A stretch of 5,395 nt of DNA from Crocinitomicaceae bacterium (GTDB lineage: Bacteria; Bacteroidota; Bacteroidia; Flavobacteriales_D; Crocinitomicaceae), in the NCBI GenBank assembly GCA_023264075.1, contig JALQTG010000243.1, forward strand, positions 1-5,395, in the 5' to 3' direction. Made by a program: the position numbers and the translations under genes. Numbering within the stretch: the first letter of the stretch is position 1; every line of letters starts with the position of its first letter. Below are positions 1-5,395 of this stretch, one piece after another. The notes under the pieces are model-generated. The model made no database searches and was not told where the DNA came from. It worked only from the letters and a program-made list of their open reading frames with translations.

Positions 1-78
1 TTTCAACTATAAAAAGAGATGGATTTAGGAAAAAACACCGAATTTATTCATTTAGCAGTAGGAATTTCGTATTATCTG

Positions 79-86
79 TATTTTTG
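79..86 (+). promoter_or_regulatory. Candidate Bacteroidota -7 promoter element for the PLP enzyme gene
   Basis: The eight bases match the Bacteroidota -7 consensus TAnnTTTG exactly. They lie 45 bases upstream of the ATG at 131, which would give a leader of roughly 35-40 bases. No clear TTTG/TTG -33 element sits at the expected 17-23 base spacing upstream; the nearest T-rich motif, near 51, is about 24 bases away. Two weaker look-alikes (TAcgTTTT at 90 and TAcgTTTa at 103) follow, so the exact start of transcription is uncertain. Confidence 0.4.
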
Positions 87-130
87 TGCTACGTTTTTAT
101 TGTACGTTTAGCAAAATTTATTTCGATATT

Positions 131-1378
131 ATGGAAAAGAAGTTTAAACCCGAAAGTTTAATGATGACATATGGTTATAAACCAGAGTTGTCCGAAGGAG
201 CAATTAAATGTCCTATTTTTCAAACCTCTACCTTCGTCTTTAAAACCGCTGAAGAGGGCAAAAGCTTCTTTGAGGTTGCTTATGGCTTGCGCGAAAGAGG
301 ACAGGAAGAAGAGCTTGGTTTGATTTATAGTCGGATTAATAATCCGAATATGGAAATTTTAGAAAATCGATTGACACTTTGGGATAAAGCAGATGATTGT
401 GCTGTGTTCGAAAGTGGAATGGCAGCAATTAGCACTGTTTTACTGGAATTCTTGAAGCCAGGCGATCTCGTGGCTTATACTTCTCCTTCTTATGGAGGTA
501 CGGATCATTTTATCAAACAATTTTTACCAAAATTAGGGGTGGAACATGTGTGTTTTCATCCGGATCAATCGCGAGAAGAAGTGATTGAAACAATACGTGC
601 AACGGGAAAAGGAGATAAGTTGGCGTTCATTTACGTTGAAACACCAGCTAATCCAACGAATACATTGTTTGATATTCAACTGTGCAAAGCCGTGGCGGAT
701 GCATTCAGTACTGAAGATAAAAAGGTTTATTTATGCGCGGATAATACGTACATGGGGCCTGTTTGGTCTTCGCCGCTCACCATTGGAGCAGATTTAGTGC
801 TGTACTCTGCAACTAAATACATCGGAGGTCATTCCGACTTAATTGCAGGAGCTGTATTGGGGAATTTTGAAGTGATGAAACGTGTGAAAACGCTAAGAAC
901 CTTCTTAGGAAATATGGCAGGCCCTCACACGGCTTGGCTTATGCTTAGAAGTTTGGAGACATTAAAGATTCGAATGGACCGTCAATGTGAGAACGCACAA
1001 AAAGTAGCGAACTACTTGAATACACATGAGAAGGTGTCTAAGGTATATTATTTAGGACTCATAGAAGAAGGGACGAATGCTTACGCTATTTATAAGCGTC
1101 AATACAATTCTCCAGGTGCGATGATTTCGTTTGATATAGTAGGAGGAGAAAAGGCCGCATTTAAATTCCTGAATAATTTGAAGTTGTTTAAACTGGCAGT
1201 TTCATTGGGAAGTACAGAAGGCCTTGCTCAACACCCTGCGACTATGACACACGTGGGAATTGATCCGGAGCAGCGTAAACAAATGAATGTTACGGAAAAT
1301 TTAATTCGTTTATCGATAGGTGTTGAAGATGCCGATGACATTATTTGGGATTTACAACAGGCTTTTGAAAAAGTATAA
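131..1378 (+). CDS. Cystathionine gamma-synthase / methionine gamma-lyase family PLP enzyme
   Basis: This is a 415-residue fold-type I PLP enzyme of the Cys/Met metabolism family, expected to be a cytoplasmic tetramer acting on a sulfur amino acid or an activated homoserine. Visible family landmarks in order are: Y66-S-R68 (phosphate and substrate contacts from the neighbouring subunit), S95-G96-M97 (PLP phosphate loop), Y121 in PSYGGT (stacks on PLP), D204 in CADNTY (pairs with the pyridine nitrogen), K229 in SATKYIGGHSD (Schiff-base lysine), the SLG...HPATMTH segment and R393 in RLSIG (substrate carboxylate). The full core is present and length is normal. The ATG at 131 is preferred to an in-frame GTG at 86: it places the PESLMMTYGYKPE start where relatives begin, and the GTG overlaps the likely promoter. 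Position 123 is Gly where methionine gamma-lyases usually have the catalytic-site Cys (116 in Pseudomonas putida), so synthase or cystathionine lyase activity is as likely as methionine lyase. Family very secure; exact reaction not. Confidence 0.95.
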   Translation: MEKKFKPESLMMTYGYKPELSEGAIKCPIFQTSTFVFKTAEEGKSFFEVAYGLRERGQEEELGLIYSRINNPNMEILENRLTLWDKADDCAVFESGMAAISTVLLEFLKPGDLVAYTSPSYGGTDHFIKQFLPKLGVEHVCFHPDQSREEVIETIRATGKGDKLAFIYVETPANPTNTLFDIQLCKAVADAFSTEDKKVYLCADNTYMGPVWSSPLTIGADLVLYSATKYIGGHSDLIAGAVLGNFEVMKRVKTLRTFLGNMAGPHTAWLMLRSLETLKIRMDRQCENAQKVANYLNTHEKVSKVYYLGLIEEGTNAYAIYKRQYNSPGAMISFDIVGGEKAAFKFLNNLKLFKLAVSLGSTEGLAQHPATMTHVGIDPEQRKQMNVTENLIRLSIGVEDADDIIWDLQQAFEKV

Positions 1379-1401
1379 AACCTCGCTTGTGTTACTTCAA
1401 T

Positions 1402-1444
1402 AGTTGGGATTCTTTTTATCATTTTTAATGAGAAGCAACTTTTT
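1402..1444 (+). terminator. Possible intrinsic terminator after the PLP enzyme gene
   Basis: Starting 24 bases after the stop codon, AGTTG (1402-1406) can pair with CAACT (1436-1440). Inside it, TCATT (1419-1423) pairs with AATGA (1427-1431) around a TTT loop, with a few more TTC/GAA pairs between. A run of five T (1440-1444) follows. The stem is interrupted and AT-rich, so it is only a moderate candidate, but placement and T-run suit a terminator that separates the enzyme gene from the next gene. Confidence 0.4.
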
Positions 1445-1451
1445 GCGATCT

Positions 1452-1461
1452 GAAACGTTTC
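1452..1461. promoter_or_regulatory. Perfect 10-base palindrome upstream of the DUF4377-like gene
   Basis: GAAACGTTTC is a perfect 10-base inverted repeat 29 bases before the ATG at 1491, in the 112-base gap between the two plus-strand genes. Position and symmetry would suit a repressor or activator half-site pair. No clear TAnnTTTG promoter element was found in this gap, so a regulatory role is an inference, and chance occurrence in AT-rich DNA is possible. Confidence 0.2.
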
Positions 1462-1490
1462 TTGAAAGTATTCACAGATTAATATAATAC

Positions 1491-1808
1491 ATGAAAGGTC
1501 TATTTTTTCTCTCAACCTTGTTGCTTACCCTTATTGCCTCTGGTCAGTCGAATCAATTCGAAATTCAATTAGTGATTGCATCAGAGCAAATTCAATGTGG
1601 AGATCAGGTGATGACTCCCTGTTTTCAGGCGAAAAAGGCAACCGACCCTTATTGGACGATGACGATTGAAGCAATAGAAAATTTCGAATTTGAAGCGGGC
1701 TATGAATACCTCCTTGATTTAAAGGTAGAGCACATTTCGAATGGTCAACTTTCTCCTACCGTTAGGTATACTGCATTATCTATACTAGAGAAAACAGCGA
1801 TGGAATAG
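1491..1808 (+). CDS. Small secreted DUF4377-like protein
   Basis: The 105-residue product starts with a signal peptide: MKG, a hydrophobic run to about residue 16, then a type I-like site near ASG/QS (17-20). There is no lipobox cysteine, so it should be periplasmic or secreted rather than a lipoprotein. The mature part of about 86 residues shows the pattern I associate with DUF4377: a beta strand (FEIQLVIASEQ), two cysteines C36 and C44 in a C-x7-C arrangement that could form a disulfide, W55 at the start of the central segment, then IENFEFEAGYEYLLDLKVEHI (61-82), matching the family's 'I-x-GF-x-Y-x-x-GYEY-x-L-x-V' signature with the usual GF replaced by NF. In other proteins this domain often accompanies META/HslJ domains; here it stands alone. 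No function is known. The gene ends 5 bases from the convergent thioredoxin gene. Confidence 0.8.
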   Translation: MKGLFFLSTLLLTLIASGQSNQFEIQLVIASEQIQCGDQVMTPCFQAKKATDPYWTMTIEAIENFEFEAGYEYLLDLKVEHISNGQLSPTVRYTALSILEKTAME

Positions 1809-1813
1809 TTGTT

Positions 1814-2827
1814 CTACTCCCAAAAACCTTGAAGTTCCCCAGAAGAGGGGCGTGGAGCCATAGCGTCTAGTATGTTGTGGTTCTCGTCAAGAACGATGTA
1901 CCGTGGAATAAAATCTACGCGTAACTCTGTAATTTGGTCTTGAACATCTTTGGATAAGAAGATATTATTTTTAAATCCTTCCTCTGTTGCCATTTTCTTC
2001 CACTCTTCTTCTTTACAGTAAACACCCACGCTGACGAAGTTAATCTCTTCTCCATATTTTTCTTCTAATTCTTTATAGGCTGGAAATTCAGCGCGGCACG
2101 GTCCGCACCAGGTGGCCCAGAAGTCGAGTACGGTCAACTTTCCTTTGAAATCAGATAGTTGAGCTGTTTTTCCTTGAAGGTTTATCCCTTTGAAATCTAC
2201 AATAGGAGTGTTTTTTAGTTCTTTAACTACAGCAGAAAATTCCTTCTCTGTTCGGTAGTATTTGAGTAAACTTGTCTTGTATCTCGGTGCGTTATTCTGA
2301 ATAGTAGTGATATACTCTTCTAATTCGGGGTGCTTCAACTTGTAATCCTCTGCTAAAAGAAGGTAGCTATCATATGAGGTGTTGAAAGTGTTAATGGCTT
2401 CATTGGTATCCGCCTTCTCAACGGAGTTCAATAATGTTTGTGTGATTGTCTCATTAATCAAATAAAGGTGTAATAGGGCATTGTATTTTTCAGATCCCTT
2501 ACCTGTAAAAGCCATGGTTTCATCAAAGAAGCGGGTGTTTACAGTCATGTGTAATGCATCTCCGGGAGAAGCAATGAGTTGTGCATTTTCGTTTCCATCG
2601 GTAAAAACAACCTGTGTAGTGTTTTCGAGCTCTGCACGTAATTCAAACCTTCCATTTTCGTCCAGTGCTGCAGAATCTAAATAAGTGTTTGTTCGATCTT
2701 CATTGGATATGTATAAATACACGCTGGTACCTGTTGGCTGTTGAATTTCCCCTGTGATGGTTAGGTTCTGAGAATAAGCGAATAGGTTAGCGATAATAGC
2801 AGTTGTTAGAAGAACAAGTTTTTTCAT
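1814..2827 (-). CDS. Secreted TlpA/ResA-like thioredoxin with N-terminal DUF4369-type domain
   Basis: The 337-residue protein has a signal peptide (KK followed by LVLLTTAIIANLFA, likely cut near AYS/QN at 19-20) and no lipobox, placing it in the periplasm. Residues about 22-110 form a beta-rich DUF4369-type domain (LTITGEI...VYLYI...DSAALDENGRFEL...). A helical linker covers about 110-200. The thioredoxin fold covers about 205-337 with the redox motif W240-C-G-P-C244 after VLDFWAT and the cis-proline at P308 (FIPRY). These features are those of TlpA/ResA-like thiol-disulfide oxidoreductases, which in this phylum reduce or rearrange disulfides in exported proteins; cytochrome c maturation is one known ResA role but nothing here indicates it. 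A third cysteine, C271, lies outside the motif. The ATG at 2827 is chosen because it opens the signal peptide directly. The gene starts 48 bases after dinB ends, on the same strand, so read-through from dinB is plausible. Confidence 0.93.
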   Translation of the reverse strand: MKKLVLLTTAIIANLFAYSQNLTITGEIQQPTGTSVYLYISNEDRTNTYLDSAALDENGRFELRAELENTTQVVFTDGNENAQLIASPGDALHMTVNTRFFDETMAFTGKGSEKYNALLHLYLINETITQTLLNSVEKADTNEAINTFNTSYDSYLLLAEDYKLKHPELEEYITTIQNNAPRYKTSLLKYYRTEKEFSAVVKELKNTPIVDFKGINLQGKTAQLSDFKGKLTVLDFWATWCGPCRAEFPAYKELEEKYGEEINFVSVGVYCKEEEWKKMATEEGFKNNIFLSKDVQDQITELRVDFIPRYIVLDENHNILDAMAPRPSSGELQGFWE

Positions 2828-2875
2828 AGTGTATTATTTGAGGGTAAATATATTCAATCTAGCGAACTAATCCTA

Positions 2876-4093
2876 TTAAACTCTCCGATTGGCGAGTAGC
2901 ATGGGAGGCTCTCCATTGAATGGATTCGTACGGCCGATGGTTCGAGCTTCCAATCCGGCTGCTCGCATAATACTTCGGTCTCCAAACTGATTACGTATCT
3001 TATCCATAGCTTGGTAGAGGTTAGCAAATTTTGAGTCGTCGGCAAAAAGATTCATTTGAAAACTATCATTTACGAGATGACTTAGGCGAATTCCGATTAA
3101 ACGAATGAGCACTCGACGGTCATAAAGACGCTCGAATAATTCGAGTACCAAAGGGATAATCTCATGGTCTGCAGCGGTATAAGGGATGTGTTTCTGTAAT
3201 GTTTTTGTTTGAAAATCTGAATAGCGAATCTTGACGGTGACACACGCGCAAACTTTTCCCGCTCTTCTGAGTTGGTAAGCTAAGTTTTCTCCCATAGCAC
3301 TTAAAATCCCTCTCATTTTCACAATGTCAATCGTGTCTCTATCAAATGTACGTTCCGTAGATATCGACTTTCGCTCATTATACTGTATAACGGGTTGGTG
3401 ATCAATCCCATTGGCTTTTCTCCAGATACTGCTTCCCATTTTTCCCAATGTATGCTCTAGGAGTTCCACTGGCATGTCCTGTAGTGTGTGAATATGTTTA
3501 ATTCCCAAGCTACAAAGCGTTTGGTAAGTTTTTAATCCAACAGATGGAATTTTACGGATAGATAAGGGAGCTAAAAATTGCTTTTCAGTACCATAATCAA
3601 TTTGAAGGGCATTATTTGGCTTTGCTTCACCTGTTCCGATTTTAGAAACTGTTTTGTTTTCAGATAGTGCAAATGAAATGGGGAGACCTGATTCACGCAT
3701 AATACGGTGTCTTAGTTCTTGGGCATACTTCATACATCCAAAAAATTGATCCATTCCAGATACATCTAAAAAGAACTCGTCAACGGAAGTTTTTTCAAAA
3801 ATAGGAGCTGAATCGGCGATGATATCAGTAACGAGTTTCGAGTATTTACTATACGTTCCCGAGTTGCCTTTAATGATAATTGCTTCTGGACAACGTTCTT
3901 TGGCCATTTTCATCGGCATCGCGGAGTGTACACCAAATTTTCGGGCTTCATAGCTGCATGAAGCAACAACTCCTCGGTCACTGGTTCCTCCAATAAGAAT
4001 GGGTTTATTATTTAATCGACTGTCTAGAAGACGCTCGCAGGACACAAAAAAAGTATCCAAATCCATGTGTACGATAGCTCGTTTTATTCCCAT
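2876..4093 (-). CDS. dinB: DNA polymerase IV (Y-family translesion polymerase)
   Basis: The 405-residue protein is a complete Y-family polymerase that copies past damaged template bases with low fidelity. The catalytic metal-binding carboxylates are visible: D11 in HMDLDTFF, and D105-E106 in the hallmark SVDEFFLDVSG. F16 is at the steric-gate position that excludes ribonucleotides. CSYEARKFGV (46-55) is the conserved fingers motif and KIPSVGLKT (181-189) the thumb helix-hairpin-helix. The little-finger domain follows from about 240 to 342. A sliding-clamp binding motif of the QLxLF type, here QMNLF (346-350), is followed by a tail of about 55 residues that includes FGDRSIMRAAG (370-380). This tail makes it longer than E. 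coli Pol IV (351 residues); similar tails occur in relatives from this phylum, as far as I recall. The ATG at 4093 gives the usual short lead to the first Asp motif. It appears to be transcribed from the promoter at 4113-4144 and precedes the thioredoxin gene by 48 bases. Confidence 0.97.
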   Translation of the reverse strand: MGIKRAIVHMDLDTFFVSCERLLDSRLNNKPILIGGTSDRGVVASCSYEARKFGVHSAMPMKMAKERCPEAIIIKGNSGTYSKYSKLVTDIIADSAPIFEKTSVDEFFLDVSGMDQFFGCMKYAQELRHRIMRESGLPISFALSENKTVSKIGTGEAKPNNALQIDYGTEKQFLAPLSIRKIPSVGLKTYQTLCSLGIKHIHTLQDMPVELLEHTLGKMGSSIWRKANGIDHQPVIQYNERKSISTERTFDRDTIDIVKMRGILSAMGENLAYQLRRAGKVCACVTVKIRYSDFQTKTLQKHIPYTAADHEIIPLVLELFERLYDRRVLIRLIGIRLSHLVNDSFQMNLFADDSKFANLYQAMDKIRNQFGDRSIMRAAGLEARTIGRTNPFNGEPPMLLANRRV

Positions 4094-4104
4094 CGGTGTT
4101 TGTG

Positions 4105-4117
4105 TTTTGATTCAAAA
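4105..4117. promoter_or_regulatory. Perfect palindrome over the dinB promoter start site
   Basis: TTTTGA-T-TCAAAA is a perfect inverted repeat with 6-base arms around one central base. It overlaps the 3' part of the candidate dinB -7 element and the predicted transcription start near 4108, 12 bases from the start codon. A repressor bound here would block initiation, so it is a candidate operator. No known LexA or other box is recognised, and the AT-rich composition makes a chance match possible. Confidence 0.3.
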
Positions 4118-4144
4118 TATAGCGCATATCGTTACAGGAACAAA
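4113..4144 (-). promoter_or_regulatory. Candidate dinB promoter (-33 and -7 elements)
   Basis: On the minus strand, TTTG (4144-4141) is followed after 19 bases by TATATTTTG (4121-4113). This resembles the Bacteroidota vegetative promoter, TTTG-N19-TAnnTTTG, with one extra T in the -7 box. Predicted initiation is near 4108, giving a leader of only about 15 bases before the ATG at 4093. This is the best two-part promoter match in the window. Confidence 0.5.
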
Positions 4145-4153
4145 TGTATAAAA

Positions 4154-4170
4154 TGATTATATATAAATCA
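4154..4170. repeat. Inverted repeat upstream of the dinB -33 element
   Basis: TGATT (4154-4158) and AATCA (4166-4170) form an inverted repeat around seven alternating A/T bases. It begins 10 bases upstream of the candidate -33 element of the dinB promoter, a position used by activators. In sequence this rich in A and T it may well be chance. Confidence 0.2.
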
Positions 4171-4192
4171 AAATAATGATGAATAAATAATC

Positions 4193-4229
4193 AAAAAAAA
4201 GATTAATTGAAATTATTTAATTGTTAATC
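4193..4229 (-). terminator. AT-rich intrinsic terminator after the DUF1569 gene
   Basis: Read on the minus strand, GATTAA (4229-4224) pairs with TTAATC (4206-4201). An inner AATT/AATT hairpin with a four-base loop sits between them, and the stem is followed immediately by eight T (4200-4193). It begins 13 bases after the stop codon of the DUF1569 gene and lies upstream of the dinB promoter, so it would end the lipid kinase/DUF1569 transcript. The stem has only two G-C pairs and an asymmetric internal loop, so strength is uncertain. Confidence 0.5.
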
Positions 4230-4242
4230 AAGTTGTAATGAA

Positions 4243-4695
4243 TTAAAGTAGTCCGAATTGCTTGAAGTGGTGGGTGATGTGTTTTTTGTGTAATGCAATC
4301 CATTGATTGTAATTCAATTGCCCATAAAACGGATGGTTTTCTGTCCTGCCCGGATGGTGTTCGAAATGTTCTTCGAATTGAATCCACGCATCTACAAATT
4401 CATCTACTGCAAGTTCCAATTCATCATTTCTCAAGACACGTTCTTTGGGGGCAAAAGGGACCTCTACATTGCGCATCATTTCTTTGTCCGATAAGAGAAA
4501 TCGTTGCATGCTTTCTACTTTATCCGATGGAATCAGAAGCTTAGTAAATGGAGAAGTACCATTGGCGAGGGCAATTGTATCCGTGAGATGCTCAATCATA
4601 CCTTGGGCAGAAAGTGAACCCCAAGCGGGTTTCGAAGTTGAATTCAATTTTTCTAGCAAGGGTAATACTGTTTCTAGGTTGGGCGTAATGAACAT
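4243..4695 (-). CDS. DUF1569 protein of the DinB/YfiT-like metal-binding superfamily
   Basis: The 150-residue protein has no signal peptide and should be cytoplasmic. It matches DUF1569: an early WGSLSAQGMIEHLTDT segment (25-40) and the C-terminal HPFYGQLNYNQWIALHKKHITHHFKQFG (121-148), close to the family's 'HPffG-x-L-x-x-x-eW-x-x-x-H-x-x-H-x-x-HH-x-x-QFG'. These proteins have the four-helix bundle of the DinB/YfiT group, where three histidines bind a divalent metal; by analogy the ligands here would be H36, H139 and H143, with H136 and H142 nearby. Substrate and reaction are unknown; relatives include thiol transferases and hydrolases, but that does not assign this one. The ATG at 4695 follows an A-rich leader (AAAAAACAATAAACC on the minus strand), typical of this phylum. 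It lies 54 bases after the lipid kinase gene on the same strand and is probably co-transcribed. Confidence 0.85.
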   Translation of the reverse strand: MFITPNLETVLPLLEKLNSTSKPAWGSLSAQGMIEHLTDTIALANGTSPFTKLLIPSDKVESMQRFLLSDKEMMRNVEVPFAPKERVLRNDELELAVDEFVDAWIQFEEHFEHHPGRTENHPFYGQLNYNQWIALHKKHITHHFKQFGLL

Positions 4696-4749
4696 GGTTT
4701 ATTGTTTTTTATTCGAAGAAATTTTCCTTACTGTGAAGTTTCAATATAA

Positions 4750-5395
4750 TTAAGCAATGATACGCAAACTCTTTGGGTTACACGTTATTTGTACTGTATT
4801 TGTGGATAAAACAAAAGGGTCTCCATCAACATGTGCTAATTTAGCTCCTATCCGTAAGTGGAATCCATGCGAAGAGATAGTTTCCACGTGAGCGGAGGAA
4901 CGTATATCCCCAAAATAGCTTTTGTAAATCAATTTCGCAAAGTTAAATATGGAACCTTTTTTGACAAGAATGAGTTCCAGTTTGCAATCTGTTGGATCTG
5001 AACCTGGAGACATGCGAAAGTTATTGCCAAATTGACTTGTATTTGCGATGGAGCAAAAAAAGAGATTTGTCCATTTCTTTCCGGAGTCGAGACATTCCAC
5101 TTCAATAGGTTCAAAGTTCCGAAGTTCACGAAGTACAAGCTTGACATAACTCCAAAAGCCTCGTTTGTTTAAGGTATCGAAGCTGTGTGCAATTAATGCA
5201 TCGTATCCAAAGCCGCAAAATCCGGTGAAAGAACGATCGTTCAAGGTAGCTGTATCGATAGGGAGAATACTGCCCTTATTGATATGTTGAATGGCTTGTT
5301 TTAAGTGCAGCGGAATGCGAAAATGACGGGCTATTCCATTTCCTGATCCACAAGGGATAATGCCCAAGGTAACCGTGCTTTCTATAAGTGGAGCA
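4750..5395 (-). CDS. Diacylglycerol kinase / YegS-family lipid kinase (partial, N-terminus beyond the window)
   Basis: This is the C-terminal 214 codons and stop of a lipid kinase; the reading frame is open to the right edge with no credible start, and the first visible residues are APLIESTVTLGIIPCGSGNG. The family transfers the ATP gamma-phosphate to diacylglycerol or a related lipid at the inner membrane. GSGN (5349-5338) is the conserved nucleotide-binding segment; the GGDGT loop expected upstream is outside the window. GFCGFGYDA (about 5220-5197) and the following FDTLNKRGFWSY match the family's 'aG-x-GfDA ... KRG-x-x-x-Y' region. HVDGDPF near the C-terminus (DGD at 4827-4819) aligns with the usual DGE motif, with Asp instead of the Glu proposed as active-site base in Staphylococcus DgkB. 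About 75-85 residues are missing judging from the usual length near 290-300. The gene precedes the DUF1569 gene by 54 bases. Lipid substrate cannot be told from sequence. Confidence 0.92.
   Translation of the reverse strand, partial: APLIESTVTLGIIPCGSGNGIARHFRIPLHLKQAIQHINKGSILPIDTATLNDRSFTGFCGFGYDALIAHSFDTLNKRGFWSYVKLVLRELRNFEPIEVECLDSGKKWTNLFFCSIANTSQFGNNFRMSPGSDPTDCKLELILVKKGSIFNFAKLIYKSYFGDIRSSAHVETISSHGFHLRIGAKLAHVDGDPFVLSTNTVQITCNPKSLRIIA

Noticed and set aside
1..78. End of an upstream gene at the left edge
   Set aside because: Reading frames here are short or featureless, and no recognisable C-terminus could be supported.
86..130. In-frame GTG extension adding 15 residues to the PLP enzyme
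   Set aside because: The added residues are unlike relatives, the GTG overlaps the candidate -7 element, and the ATG at 131 fits the family N-terminus.
1462..1488. TTGAAA...TATAAT resembling a sigma-70 promoter before the DUF4377-like gene
   Set aside because: Spacing is only 15 bases, the TATAAT ends two bases before the ATG so initiation would fall inside the gene, and Bacteroidota use a different promoter consensus.
1228..1515. 95-codon minus-strand open frame
   Set aside because: It lies mostly antisense to the well-supported PLP enzyme and its product resembles nothing recognisable.
2845..2852. TATATTTA as a -7 element for the thioredoxin gene on the minus strand
   Set aside because: Last base differs from the consensus and no TTTG/TTG lies at the right distance upstream; read-through from dinB is an equally good explanation.
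2854..3045. 63-codon minus-strand frame inside the end of dinB
   Set aside because: It overlaps the conserved dinB frame in another phase and has no recognisable content.
4117..4129. ATAT-A-GCGC-ATAT symmetry near the dinB promoter
   Set aside because: The symmetry is broken by an unpaired base and weaker than the neighbouring perfect palindrome.
2876..4695. A damage-response unit suggested by two 'DinB' names close together (polymerase IV and the DinB-fold DUF1569 protein)
   Set aside because: The shared name is historical: the DUF1569 fold is named after Bacillus subtilis DinB, which is unrelated to polymerase IV. A terminator and a separate promoter also divide the two genes.
4293..4753. 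Three plus-strand open frames of 63-102 codons
   Set aside because: They are antisense to the DUF1569 gene, whose family motifs are clear; the frames are shadows.
4929..5147. 72-codon minus-strand frame within the lipid kinase gene
   Set aside because: It is an alternate frame of a clear coding region.

Overview
The window looks like an ordinary chromosomal stretch from a member of the Bacteroidota, probably Flavobacteriales. The grounds are: AT-rich DNA; A/T-rich leaders without Shine-Dalgarno sequences; promoter-like elements of the Bacteroidota type (TTTG / TAnnTTTG); a secreted thioredoxin with a DUF4369-type N-terminal domain; a small secreted DUF4377-type protein; and a 'cystathionine gamma-synthase family' enzyme with the N-terminal pattern I associate with this phylum. 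A finer assignment is not supported. No tRNA, rRNA, CRISPR array, insertion sequence or phage gene was seen.

Layout. 1-130 is a leader region with a candidate -7 promoter element. 131-1378 (+) encodes a PLP-dependent sulfur amino acid enzyme, followed by a possible stem-loop terminator. 1491-1808 (+) encodes a 105-residue secreted DUF4377-like protein. It converges on a minus-strand block with only 5 bases between the stop codons. That block, read from the right, is dinB (4093-2876, Y-family DNA polymerase IV) followed after 48 bases by a secreted TlpA/ResA-like thioredoxin (2827-1814). Upstream of dinB, 4094-4242 is a very AT-rich spacer. It holds a good candidate dinB promoter overlapped by a perfect palindrome, a second inverted repeat, and an AT-rich terminator for the next unit. 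That unit, also on the minus strand, is a lipid kinase of the diacylglycerol kinase/YegS family (4750 to beyond the right edge, start not in the window), followed after 54 bases by a DUF1569 protein of the metal-binding DinB/YfiT four-helix fold (4695-4243).

The genes do not form one obvious pathway. They look like separate housekeeping and envelope functions: sulfur amino acid metabolism, lesion-bypass DNA synthesis, extracytoplasmic thiol-disulfide exchange and lipid phosphorylation. I found no convincing new multi-gene system. The most interesting details are the palindrome over the dinB promoter, the nearly abutting convergent gene ends, the active-site differences in the PLP enzyme and the lipid kinase, and the two small proteins of unknown function.
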